Assembly (NCBI GenBank): GCA_030490835.1
Contig: CM059972.1
Location: forward strand, 40,155,452 to 40,219,451
Direction of reading: 5' to 3'
Source: Annona cherimola
Lineage: Eukaryota; Streptophyta; Magnoliopsida; Magnoliales; Annonaceae
Length of the DNA: 64,000 nucleotides
Of the stretch, positions 10,327 to 20,740 are shown one piece after another (position 1 is the first letter of the stretch; the number at the start of each line of letters is the position of its first letter). A program made the translations under genes and the position numbers. The notes under the pieces were generated by a model. That model searched no databases, was not told where the DNA came from, and was given only the letters and a program-made list of their open reading frames with translations.

Positions 10327-10850
10327 ATTCTCCCCAACTTCAAAAAGCTCACCATTGGAGAGTTCTGACTTTGATAATGCTCAAGAATATGTGGATCCAA
10401 GTGACGAAGTTCATCTTCAGTAATCCATGTAGCATCAGCATCAAGCTTGTTTCTCCATTGACAAGATATCTTTGTATAATGCTCGATCTAGTAGTGACAA
10501 GCTCATCTTGTAGGATATTCTCTATCAAATCTGAAGAAGTAGATGAACCATAACATAATCCCCAACATCAAACTCTTGTTTTCTTCTGTGAACATCTACA
10601 AAAGCTTATAATTTTCACTACTTAGAGTAATCTGTCTTTAATATCAATATGAACATCTCCGATGTGTTGAGCAAAAGATTTAGCAGTAGCAAATGAATGG
10701 GTATCAATGGGTAGGGGAATTAAATCGATGGGAGCTAGAGGAATATAACCATAGACAATTTCAAAAGGAGATTTCCTAATAGACCGATTGACTAAATTGT
10801 TGTATGCAAATTCTGCAATAGCCAATCCAGAATCCCAAGTTCCAATATGA
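10327..10850 (-). pseudogene. Chromovirus integrase/chromodomain remnant, minus strand
   Basis: Closely related to the integrase-chromodomain half of element B. The purine tract and chromodomain end are at 10327-10545. There is then an internal deletion, followed by integrase C-terminal pieces (10622-10825 encodes AEFAYNNLVNRS and KSPFEIVYGYIPLAPIDLIP). Stops, gaps and the loss of everything upstream make it non-functional. Confidence 0.85.
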
Positions 10851-11059
10851 GAATAGTCAATACCGTCTACTTCTTCAGATCAAATAGAGAATATCCTACA
10901 AGATGAGCTTGTCACTACTAGATCGAACATTACACAGAAATATTTGTCAAATGGAGAAACAAGCTTGATTCTAATGCTACATGGATTACTGAAGATGAAC
11001 TTCGCCACTTAGATTTACATATTCTCGAGCATTATCTACATATTCGAAGCCGGAAGAAT
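10851..11059 (+). pseudogene. Chromodomain remnant, plus strand
   Basis: The same chromodomain tail as at 10327-10545 but in the opposite direction, running into the LTR at 11060. With the preceding entry it forms a head-to-head pair. The frame is damaged (for example, the second half of the chromodomain is shifted). Confidence 0.8.
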
Positions 11060-11534
11060 TGATGAAAATAGAAGGAAATATTTCAAATCTGTCTATTATA
11101 AGTGCAAGAATCTTGTGAAGGAAAAATAATCCTGAAATATTTTAGACGGATTTTATTGCAATATTTTGTTCTATCTTTAGAAGATATTAGAAGATTTTCT
11201 AAAATATTTTAAAATCTGTTTAAAATAAGCTTGTATCTATTTCAAGTTTACCTCCTTAAAAAGTTCACTTAAAATATACAATCTCCTTTTCTAAAAAGAT
11301 TTCATCTTTAATAATTTTGCTAAAATTAGGTATTATGTTCACCTATAAATATATCCTTTCTAAGCTCTAAGGAGCATCAATTTTGAGATTTATAAAAGTG
11401 TTCTCTAATTCTTCATTTACTTGTTCTTATTCTTCTCTCCTTACTCTTCTATTCTTTCTACTTTTTTCCTCTCTTCTTATCTCTAGAGGTTCTTTCCTCT
11501 TTCTTCTATCTTTTTCTCTACCCATCCTACATCA
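11060..11534 (+). repeat. Chromovirus 3' LTR, plus strand
   Basis: A 475-bp LTR from TGATGAAAATAG to CCTACATCA, in the reverse orientation to element B's LTRs and clearly diverged from them. No primer site follows it, so it is a 3' LTR attached to the chromodomain remnant on its left. The 146 bp after it (11535-11680) are unidentified. Confidence 0.8.
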
Positions 11535-11680
11535 CCTCAGCTATTTACATCTTCATTAATTGTACCCTCATCAAAATCTATGGTAATCTGGCAATCAATC
11601 ATTGAGGAAGAAGCCATTGAATTCATTGACCATAGCTTTCACTACATGCAGCGGTCATTTTGAGCGAGATAAAGTGACAG

Positions 11681-12692
11681 GAATCTTTTCAAGGAACAAC
11701 TAAACCATTGCATGAACAATACACGTAGGGAAAAGAGTAACCCAGTTTCTCGATTTGATGCTACTAGTAAACGAATTAATGGTCTATATTTTCGTTATAG
11801 GAGTAAAGGTCATATTGCATCACAATGTTCTCAACATAAATTCACGATCACTCATGCAGAGGATTATGAAGATGTGACCATTGATCAAGTTGCTGATACT
11901 TTTGAAGAACCATTGGATTGTGAACTCGATAGAGACTATAGCTATAATGAAGGCCCATAATTGAATGTTGTGGATTACATTTGCACTACTTCAAATAATG
12001 ATTGGAGACGTACCAGTATATTTCATCAATTTTTTAAATGTGGGAATAGACGGAGATACTTCATGAATGTTATTGCTAAATCAGCTATAGCCAGATTGAA
12101 ATTGAAAACTAAACCACATATTCATCCATATCGTATAGCCTGGGTAAACAAACCTATGCTTCCTGTTAAAGAAAGATGTTTGGTTCCTATATCGATGGGT
12201 AATTATTCTAATCATATTTGGTGTAATGTGCTACCCATGGATGTACCTTATATTCTTCTTGATCATCCATGAATATGTGATCTAAAAGTAATCTATTATG
12301 AGCAACCAAACACTTATATTATCAAGCATAATATAAAATCTATCCTTTTGAAGCATATTATCAAGCATAATGGAAAATCTATCCTTTTGAAGCCTATTAA
12401 ACCCAAAAAAAGTGATAGATCCCACAAGGAGTCTCCAATTGATTCATTTGAAAAACAACCTTTACTTATTCTTACTAAAAAATAATTTGAAAAAAAAGGA
12501 CAAGATTTAGGATTTATTCTAGCTAATATTAGCCAAAGAGGAAACAACTATAGTACTTCATGAAACTAATGTAGCATTGCCAGAAATTCAAGCATTAATG
12601 AAAGAATTCAAAGGTGTGGCTCCTGATGAATTGCCAAATGAGCTTCCACCTATGAGGGATATTCAACAGGGTATTAATCTCATACCAAGATC
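11681..12692 (+). pseudogene. Gag-protease-pre-RT remnant of the element-B family
   Basis: Plus-strand relic with the zinc knuckle (YFRYRSKGHIASQCSQH, first two Cys lost), the protease region (MNVIAKSAIARLKL, WVNKPMLPVKERCLVP; the DGGSS active site is missing) and then, at about 12595-12690, the segment that leads into reverse transcriptase (DELPNELPPMRDIQ). Stops and frameshifts are frequent. Its importance is comparative: it shows that relatives of element B did continue into reverse transcriptase. Confidence 0.85.
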
Positions 12693-12884
12693 TACCCTTT
12701 GTAAGCTCTAAGGAACATTGGTTTTTGGAGATTTACAAAAGTGTTCTCTGGTTCGTCTTGTACTTGTTCTTATTCTTATCTTCCCTCTTTATTCTTCTGT
12801 TCTTTCTACTTCTTTCTTCTCTTCTCATCTCTTTAAAGGTTCCTTTCTCTTTCTTCTATTTTCTTCTCTACCCATCCTACATCA
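12693..12884 (+). repeat. Truncated chromovirus LTR, plus strand
   Basis: The right half of an LTR (AAGCTCTAAGGAACATTGG to CCTACATCA) fused directly to the pre-RT remnant. A large internal deletion therefore removed RT, integrase and most of the LTR. The next ~200 bp (12885-13086) hold nothing recognised. Confidence 0.75.
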
Positions 12885-13086
12885 CTCTTGGTCTACATCT
12901 TACATCTTTTAAATTTACCAAAAAGCACCTATTTTATAAAAAAGTTATAAAATAACGTATCTCACAATTTTTTTGCAACTATGATAATCAATACAAAAAT
13001 TTCTTCAAAGTCAGATGCCAAATCTAGAAGCCAAAAAAGATTACTTCAATCCTCTAAATCCCAAATGCAAAATTTCAAGCCCAAAT

Positions 13087-13614
13087 TGATGCGGGGCAAG
13101 TAGAAACTTCCAAAAATAAGGATTTATTTTGTTTAGGATTTTTATTTTGGAAGTTTTTATTATTTTAGGGATTTTGTATTGTTAGTTGAAAGAATAATAA
13201 TAATAATAATAATAATAATTAAAATTATTATAGATTGTTTGTTTCTGTTTTTAGTTATTTCTTAGCCCACAAGTTTACTTGCCATACAAATTGCTTAGGC
13301 CACAAGTTTGCTTGTTGAGCAAGGTTGGTTTTTGCAAAGGGTTTCATTTCTTTGTTGCTTAAGTTATCTTTTCTTATAAATAGGGTTATTTGAGTTCTAT
13401 GTAAAACAATTTCTTTTGATAATAAAATGAGATTTGTTTTCATAAAATTCTCTTCTTCCTTCCTTAGCTTCTTCTCTCTTCTTCTTTCTTCTCCCTTTTC
13501 TTCTTCTTTCTCTCATTCCTAATTCTTCTAATTCCTTCAACTTTCTTCCCTTCTCATTCCCTTAAGAGGTTTTTTACTGTTTCTTCTATTTTCTTCTCTA
13601 TTTACCCTACATCA
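13087..13614 (+). repeat. Solo LTR-like segment
   Basis: A 528-bp segment with LTR ends TGATGCGGGGC and CCTACATCA and the same pyrimidine-rich right half (TTCTTCTATTTTCTTCTCTA) as the chromovirus LTRs nearby. No internal region adjoins it and no clear target duplication is seen, so it is an old solo LTR or fragment of a related subfamily. Confidence 0.65.
13193..13219. repeat. (AAT)n microsatellite
   Basis: About nine AAT/ATA trinucleotide units inside the solo LTR-like segment. Confidence 0.9.
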
Positions 13615-15030
13615 ACTCTTTTCCTACATCTTCTTTACTATTTTAAGTCTTTCTATGTTTTTTCTCTCCTATTCATTTGTGATTTCTCCCCTTTCTTCTC
13701 TTCTAACCCTATTGAGAGGATCTTCCCTCTTTCATCCAAAGTCTTCCCTTATTATTAATTTAGGGCATTCTGTCCAGCATCACAAATCTAAGCCTAATTT
13801 CAACATCTAACAGCCCTAACACAAACCTTAACAAATTTTATAGTAGCTCAACAATGTATACTTTCGTGGATCAAATTTCTATTTATTTCAACAAGTATCA
13901 ATTTTGTTTGTTTTGGGTGTGTTTATTTAACATCAAAACTTTGCAATCTCCATAACTATCCCATTTTTTTAATTACTTTTTTACATTTTCATATACAACT
14001 ACCCTACTTTTGTTTGTTTCGGGTGTGAGAAAGGGAGGAAGACATTGTCTAAAGGGAGACTAACTCTTTTGCCTGCGCTCTTTTTCGAGGCCTTCCCCCT
14101 CGAATTCACCAAATTCGAAATTAATAAGGGATTTTAGAGAGACATAATGCTATCAGCTTCTGCTATTCCACATGCTACCGCTTTGAAGGAAGTATTCGTT
14201 TATAGGAGGTGTTGTCGAATCTATGAGGTGATGCCTCAAGGGAGACTCCTTAGCTGAAGATGTTATGCGCATCTGGCCCGAGCCCCTCTATTTAACATCA
14301 AAACTTTTCAATCTCCATAACTATCCCATTTTTTAATTATTTTTTACATTTTCATATACAACTACCATACTTTTGTTTTTGTTTCTATAGTACCTCAACA
14401 ATGTATAATTTCGTGGATCAAATTTCTATTTATTTCAACAAGTATCAATTTTGTTTGTTTTACGAGTGTTTATTTAACATCAAAACTTTTCTATCTCCAT
14501 AACTATCCTATTTTTAATTATTTTTTTACATTTTCGTATACAACTACCCTACTTTTCAATCATTTCTATACAATTATCCATATAACTAACCTGTCTGTTT
14601 TAATTTTGTTCTCTTTACCTTTATCATTACCTCTATCATATTACACCATTTTCTCCCATTTAAAAAACTTTTACGCTAAAAATTTTCCATCCAAAAGTTT
14701 TATCACTTTCCAACCACACCCTTTATCTCAGATTTAGTGATTTCATCCAAGCCTTCTAGACTTATCCCCACCAGTTGAGATCAATTACATCACATCTTAT
14801 GCAATTCCACTCTATCAAGAAGCATTTCTTTCTAAAAAGTAAAGCCACAAGTGGCCAAGTATTTTGTTACTACTATCACTCATGCCTTTTTGAACCAAAC
14901 ATACCTATATTTGAGTCAGCAAGAGGCAGCTAACTCCAAACTAGTACATCAGTTTCTGCCTCAACAATTCTTCCTATATTCAAGAACATATAATATTCAC
15001 GAATGTATGTCATAAACATTGTATGCATAA
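13615..15030. repeat. Rearranged MITE cluster with a segmental duplication
   Basis: A block of about 130-170 bp (from TATAGTAGCTCAACAATG through TTATTTAACATCAAAAC) occurs at 13840-14010 and again at 14386-14560; its right half occurs a third time at 14288-14375. MITE-type ends (GGGTGTGTTTA at 13915, CCAACCACACCC ending 14721) bracket the cluster. 14722-15030 shows nothing recognised. Confidence 0.6.
14021..14288. other. GC-richer insert, possibly organellar DNA
   Basis: About 270 bp of much higher GC content than its surroundings interrupt one copy of the MITE repeat, which resumes directly afterwards. The composition (GCCTGCGCTCTTTTTCGAGG and similar) is like plant organellar DNA, and nuclear insertions of such DNA are common. 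I could not identify the organellar gene, so the origin is an inference. Confidence 0.35.
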
Positions 15031-15509
15031 GGGTGCATTTGGTAAAGGAGAAAAAAATTATTTCACCATACTTTTTCTATCTTCCCATACAACTACTCTA
15101 TCTATTTCTGGTTTATTCCCTTTACTCCTAATCATTAATCCCATTGTATCACATCATTGCACTATCAAGGGTGTGTTTGGCAATAACAAAAAAATGTCGA
15201 CTTAAAACTTTTCAATCTCAAACTTGTCACTTTGCATAACTACCCTATTTTTTTAATCATTTCTTTATATTTTCCTACACAACTATTCTACTTTTCAATC
15301 ATTTCTACACAATTACCTTCACAACTAACCTATCTATTTTAATTTTATTCTCTTTACTTCTCATCATTACTCTTATCATATCATATTATTTTCTTCCAAT
15401 TCAAAAATTTTTATATAAAACTTTTCATTCAAAAGTTTTATCACTTCCCAAACAAAACCCAGGTCAAAAAATATTTCACCATATTTTTTCTTACTTGCCA
15501 AACACAACC
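15031..15509. mobile_element. Outer hAT-like MITE, interrupted
   Basis: Its ends are GGGTGCATTTGG and CCAAACACAACC. Both flanks of the inner insertion carry the same subterminal motif (TATTTCACCATA), which shows they belong to one element once the inner MITE is removed. Confidence 0.65.
15169..15460. mobile_element. Inner hAT-like MITE
   Basis: A 292-bp non-coding unit with terminal inverted repeats GGGTGTGTTTGG and CCCAAACAAAACCC, nested inside the previous MITE. Its interior matches the rearranged copies at 13.9-14.7 kb. Confidence 0.7.
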
Positions 15510-16371
15510 TAAATCCCACCCATAAAGCAGAATGTTTCCTCAACTGCACCCCGTTTGTGTTGTCTAAATCCTAACTCTAACAAGATCAACATGGTGCTAT
15601 CTTACAAAATATTGATGAATGCAACATGATAGTTTTCCTTCTGATCTTCATAAAATAGTGAAAGATTGAAAGATATTCAATGAAATCTCATGCTTTCAAT
15701 TCATTTCCCTTTTCATATCAGTAATAGAGGATGATAGTTTCCAACTTTCTATTCTGGTTATTTAAAATTTCTTTTCCTGAACCTAAGTGGAATTGAAACA
15801 AAAGGAAAGCAAATGAACATACCACATCAAGCAAGCTGAATGGAAATAAATACTTTTCAATGTTTCAAACACACTATGAGACTAATATTGCTGCAAAAGA
15901 AAGAAGATGAATCAAATGGAATGCCTCAAAATAGTCCTTGAATTTCATATGTAACTTGAGATGAATGACTTCTTTTACACAATGGGGAATCATATGCTAA
16001 AATAGAAATGTTAGCTTTATTCAATAGAAGCCTAAGAACATGCAACTAAAGTTTAAACATGCATTAAAAGCAGCTTAATTTGTTATGTATTAAAGGCAGT
16101 GAAGTTCAAATTTAAATACACAATTAACACACCTGAAACAATAAAAAATGATATTGATTCAAGATGTTCACCCAATTTGGCATTACAGTTCCTTGGTAGG
16201 GGAATGCACAGATACACTACAAAGGATACAACACAACTTAGGGATAAAAAAGATAAGATTAATTCAAGACGTTTACCTAGATCAGGCCTTTTGAAATCCT
16301 TCGTAAGGGAACACATATAACAGCTAAAGCAGATGTTATAAGCACCAACAGAAGATGAGAGGCTTAAATAC
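15510..16371. other. Sequence downstream of the last recognised TRB exon
   Basis: This is where the missing 3' exons of the TRB gene would be expected, but no segment matching the coiled-coil tail was found on the minus strand. A diverged direct repeat of about 58 bp (16156-16213 and 16261-16318) is the only structure seen. Confidence 0.45.
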
Positions 16372-16455
16372 CTTCTCAATTTTATCTTGTGCAAGAAGTC
16401 GTCTCAACTTGGAACTCAGTAGCCTTCTAAAATTTGGTGGCACCTCATGCCTTTG
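16372..16455 (-). CDS. TRB exon 4 (second half of H1/H5 domain)
   Basis: Twenty-eight codons from QRHEV to DKIEK. The acceptor is TGCAG at 16456 and the donor is GTATTT at 16371. The next family exon normally starts VQNC and is not found. Confidence 0.87.
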
Positions 16456-19400
16456 CTGCATAAAACCACGAAAATCTATAAAATGACTATCCTAAAGAGT
16501 CAAAGATTTAACAAATAAAACGGGATGACTGAAACTGAAAGTGTTAATTACAATGAATGTAAAATGGCATATACATTGACAAGTTAATATTTGGACACCA
16601 AAGCGCTTGAATCTGTCCTTCACACAAACACACACATGCACACACATATATATAAATTCTGAAATTGCTGATCAGATACAGAAATCTATTCAGTCATTAA
16701 TTTTTGGTTCAAATATGAAAGTATCTAAAAACCATGAGCATATCAAATATATACATAGAGAGAGGATGAATCCTCTGTTGCTCTCCAAAGCACAAATAAA
16801 TGTAATGCTCTTTTAAAGGTTAGCTGTATGGTGAATCACACAGCCACAAGCTCTCCTGCCAGTCTTCAGTAATAGAACTATATCTTAGCTGTATACTTCC
16901 ACACACACACACACACATGCATGGGATTCACATTACCACCTTACCGGTCCTCATCTCCTGACATTGCTTTTTTTTTTTCTCTCCATTTTTCACAATATTT
17001 CCTTGCATTGAACAATTTTGACAATAAATAACAATATATGAAGTCTTTTTATAACAAAAAATATCTTCTTTTTACTATCATCGTCGGAGAATGTATAAGC
17101 ATAACACTTCAAGCATTTTTTCCATACTATTCACATTGGAAAAAATGAGAATTCCCTAACTGCGATAATATTAGCTTATGCAATGAGATTTTATGCAGCG
17201 TAGCTAATCAGTACCATGGAATTGATTGAAATTAAATGAAATGAAAATTGGTTTCGCCAAAATGATGAAAGATATTAGTTAAAAAAATTTATCATGATGT
17301 TAGAGACATGCATTATATCATGTACTTCTGCTAATTAATAATTTTTAATTTTCAAAAAATAAATCATTATATTTTTTTGATCATGTAAAAAACTAACAAT
17401 TCACATGTAAATCTTTAACCATCAAATAGTGGTAATGACTGATGAGGCACGTGTGCATCAGAATATAGAACCTGAATGCAATTCTACATACTGCTGACGG
17501 CCAGAGAACTTGCAGCTGTCTGATTCATCCTGCAGCTAATATATAGGGATGCACTAAATTTATTGAGCTCTAAAGCATAGGAGAGCATTCCTCTCTCTCA
17601 ATCTATCTATAGTGGAACCAGTTCAAAACATTTAACCATTTGGTTTTTGCAAGTCATGTCACTTCTGATCAATCCCAACCGCCGGTTATCTTCAATGGAA
17701 TTTATTTAGCTAAACTACCAAAACTCATCTTGTTTAGATACTCTGGCAAACACAATCTCACTGGAATGCTCTAAATTGTGAAATGACCCACCAATCACCA
17801 AAGCATCCAACTACGGTGATATTTAATATTCTTAAGTAAACAAATATTATTAAATATAATGAGTGACTTGGATCGATCAAAAGTAGCATACTCTGCAAAA
17901 ACCAAGTGGCTCAAAATTTTGAATTGGTTTCACAAAGTTAAACCTATAGACATGGGTTCCAATTAAAAGCAACCCATTCCACCGACGGCAATTCAAAGAA
18001 TCAGTCCATTTGGGTCATTTTGATGACTGAATCAAAAATTCAAATCGCTCATTTTATTTAATATTATTTTTTAGATAAGGATATTAATTTCATCTAAATC
18101 AAACATTTATATAGTTTGTTATCATTGAATCATTAGCATCAATGTATTAAATTTAATTTTTGTTATGTCAATTTTAAAAATTTTAATTAAACATCTCTAC
18201 CTTCTAAAATGTTGTTCTTACATAGAAGAATAAAAAAGGGGCAGCCTAGTGCATTAAACTGCAACATGTTCAGGGTCCAAGCAAGACCACTTTGTGGGTC
18301 TATAGTATGCAACCATACCTTCCCAAGTGTACCTTCTAAAATGTTGTTCTTACTTAGAAGAATGATTATATAGATTATTATGACATTTTGATCAATGTGT
18401 AAATGGATCTAAGCAATTGTCATATTTTGCATATTATTTTATATTTTTTTAACAATAAGACCTAGTCAAAACTTTGATTGAAATGACTTTCCGTACCATA
18501 ATTTATAAAATGATACTAAGACAATAAATGGATCAGATTTTGATTCAATCCTCAAGATGACCCAAATGAAGCAATTCCTGAGATTCGCTTTGCTGGAATG
18601 TTGATGGAACCCTATACACATATAACAAAAATGGTCAACATAGATGAAAGTTTATAGCACTGACCTCAATAAAACTGGAAATGGCACCAATTTCAGATCC
18701 ATTTGGATCTTGCATGGTAGAAAGAGCTTCGATAATCATTGTGTTGTAGCTGGCAGAAACAATTTAGAAGAAAAGAAAGAGCCAAAGATGAAATTCCTAC
18801 AATGAGATAGGCATATTAAAAGACTTAAATAGAAATCAAATGATAGGATAAATTATAAGAGAATGAAAGAAAACAAATTCACAAGAAAAACATAAAGGTG
18901 CAAACTCCTATTGCGAAATTGAATCACGGAATATAGTTATGTCAAAAAATCATGCCGCAACTCTGGATAAGCAGAGGTTGCTTGTGCAAAAGTTGACAGG
19001 CATAACTTCATGATTTTCCAAATGTTTGACAAGAAATTGATGCAAACATACAATGCAAGTTGTACAAGGATTTAGAATTGCATCAAGCACATATTAGGGA
19101 GATGAGTAGTCAATGTAATTGGATTTGTACAAAATAAACTCCCTAAGATAGGCAACCTCCCAGTCACCCAGTCAGTAAAACACTGGTCAAATGAATAATG
19201 CATATTCTCTAAACGGAAACAACACAGGAATTTCCTATAATTGAACTTGAAATCTGCATCCCATGATAAGACAAAACTAGCTTCATTTCATGAGTCCACA
19301 TGTGTCTTCAATAAATCAGGGATAATTACCCAGGACAGACATTCAAAAAGTCATGAAGATGCAGATTTTCGAGCAAATAACTTTTTTCGTTTTTTCATCT

Positions 19401-20317
19401 CAGTCGGGAAAAACAAAAATGAAGTACATAATTTTTTGTTATTTCTTCTAGAAGCATCATTCCCACTAACAAATTTACTCTTTATTTTTACATAACTAGA
19501 CCCTATAGTTGATTGCAACTGCACTAGTATATGTTCTTCAATTTTCTAAGCATCATTATTGGCTGCGGTGTGAGGATTTGGAATCTTCAGAATTAGATGA
19601 GTTTATAGCACCAGCAGTCAGTTCCAGCACTGCACATTTGTATTTACCTAGAAAACATGAAGCTATGAGGCTTAAACAGTGGCGATTGATCCATCATATA
19701 TTCTCCGAATTCTTATATTGTTTTCCTTTACACGTTTCCCTTAACTTTGATCTACAGAAGGGCTGACGTTCCAAGTGTGTGATGCAATCAAGGGCGTTCA
19801 CTTTTTCTGAATCTCAATATTCGATATAGCTTTTGCCTTTCGCGAAAAATTACAGAAAACATTAGACCAGACATAAAGTATAGTAAGTATGTAGACCGTG
19901 GAGGAACTTTTGCATCCTGAGAGCTCTTCGGAGTATTGACTGCGGCAGCTGGTGAGGCATCCTGTGCAGGAGCCGCAGAGGATGGAATGGAGGGAAGGGC
20001 CTTGAATTTTTGAACTTTAGATCTGTCTCTTGATCCATGGCCGCTAGCACTAACACTCATGTTCCTCCATTTGTCCTACATCAGCGGCATCATAAGAAAG
20101 CATTGAAAAGAATTGAGCTGAGTTGAATTAAACTGGAAGAATAGGGAGAGGAGGTGGAAGTGAGTACTTTCAAATCGATGTTAGAGCGAGCAGCAAGGCA
20201 ATGGCCGAATTCGGGGTCTTTCTGTATAGTCCGCCATTTTCCAGCGCCGTGCTTGTTCACGCCTGCTACCAGAGCTTCTTCTTCCTCGGACGTCCATTTC
20301 TGTTTTGGAGCTCCCAT
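16372..20317 (-). CDS. TRB-type single Myb histone gene, 3' end not found (exons joined 20317-20168, 20075-19897, 18749-18665, 16455-16372)
   Basis: Telomere-repeat-binding factors of this plant-specific family bind telomeric and telobox DNA through an N-terminal Myb domain and oligomerise or bind DNA through a central linker-histone (H1/H5) domain. Four exons join in phase into 166 codons. Residues 1-59 form the Myb domain, starting with the family signature MGAPKQKWT and ending in the telobox motif LKDKWRN, which is split by intron 1. A Ser/Pro/Ala-rich linker follows, then the H1/H5 domain ([40 protein letters not shown]). All donor GT and acceptor AG sites fit. Family members are about 280-300 residues with a C-terminal coiled coil; those exons are not seen, and the 3' side is full of MITEs. 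It may be a 3'-truncated pseudogene, or the last exons may be very distant. YNT replaces the usual YDG at the start of the H1 domain. Confidence 0.85.
16900..16917. repeat. (CA)n microsatellite
   Basis: Nine uninterrupted CA units in TRB intron 3. Confidence 0.9.
18232..18329 (+). mobile_element. Au-like SINE fragment
   Basis: The body starts GGGGCAGCCTAGTGCATTAAA and includes GGGTCTATAGTATGCAACC, both hallmarks of the plant Au SINE. It is truncated at the 3' end. It is flanked by 34-bp direct repeats (18198-18231 and 18330-18363) that differ at a single base, an unusually long target duplication. Confidence 0.75.
18665..18749 (-). CDS. TRB exon 3 (first half of H1/H5 domain)
   Basis: One base completes the Arg codon, then 28 codons follow ending FIE. 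The acceptor is CCAG at 18750 and the donor is GTCAGT at 18664. Exon length and phase match the family's usual exon for this part of the domain. Confidence 0.87.
18750..19896 (-). other. TRB intron 2 (1.15 kb)
   Basis: AT-rich sequence between exons 2 and 3. Two stop-free stretches on the plus strand (19241-19495, 19509-19766) have no recognisable domain and are treated as chance. Confidence 0.65.
19897..20075 (-). CDS. TRB exon 2 (telobox motif and linker)
   Basis: It starts with DKWRN after acceptor TGTAG (20078-20076) and encodes a Ser/Pro/Ala-rich basic linker. It ends two bases into an Arg codon, at donor GTCTAC (19896). Confidence 0.85.
20168..20317 (-). CDS. TRB exon 1 (Myb domain)
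   Basis: Fifty codons from the ATG at 20317 to IDLK. It contains the helix-forming Trp residues of the Myb repeat ([20 protein letters not shown]). The donor is GTACTC at 20167. Intron 1 is only 92 bp. Confidence 0.9.
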
Positions 20318-20525
20318 TTTACCTTCGTTCTTCTGCGGATGACGTGGCTCCGCAGCTTTTGTGAAATTCTTCTCTAAGCTCTCTCCGTATCAATTTCAGA
20401 TGGACGGAGAGAAAAATAGAAGTAGGGTTTTGATACTTGGAAACCGAAAGAAAAGAAAGCAGAGATTGTCTTTGCCTTAGTCCTGTCATAGCAGCTGCTT
20501 ACGCATCTAATTTGGTACGAAACTG
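20318..20525 (-). promoter_or_regulatory. Likely 5' UTR and promoter of the TRB gene
   Basis: This GC-richer block lies immediately upstream of the TRB ATG. It has an ACGT-core element (TGACGTGG at 20340-20347 on the plus strand) of the type bound by plant bZIP factors. No TATA box was placed with confidence. Confidence 0.4.
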
Positions 20526-20740
20526 AGGGGTTGTTTGTTTTTCCACACAACTTTTCAACCCGGTGTATTTAGTTGAGGATAAACTTTCCGTTTAAAAATT
20601 ATTAAGGTAAAAATTATTAAATTAATAGAAAATGACGTAATATGATAAAAATAATAATAAAGTGTAAAAAGAATAAAGTTAAAATATATAAATTAATTTA
20701 TAAGTTGCTACGTAAAAATGCATAAATACGTGCTATACAT
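20526..20740. mobile_element. MITE remnant
   Basis: GGGGTTGTTTG at the left and an AT-rich interior with AATAAAGTTAAAATATA match the MITE at 9281-9521. The right end is lost. The following 20741-21178 is low-complexity AT-rich sequence with no gene. Confidence 0.5.

Larger units (their letters stand above)
16456..18664 (-). other. TRB intron 3 (2.2 kb)
   Basis: AT-rich intron holding a (CA)n tract (16900-16917), a further CA/TA-rich stretch (16622-16652) and an Au-like SINE fragment (18232-18329). No other exon is recognised in it. Confidence 0.65.

Noticed and set aside
16050..16160. Candidate fifth TRB exon after TTGTTTCAG (minus strand)
   Set aside because: The sequence after the acceptor loosely recalls the VQNC exon, but the required phase meets a stop at the third codon and the rest does not match the family.
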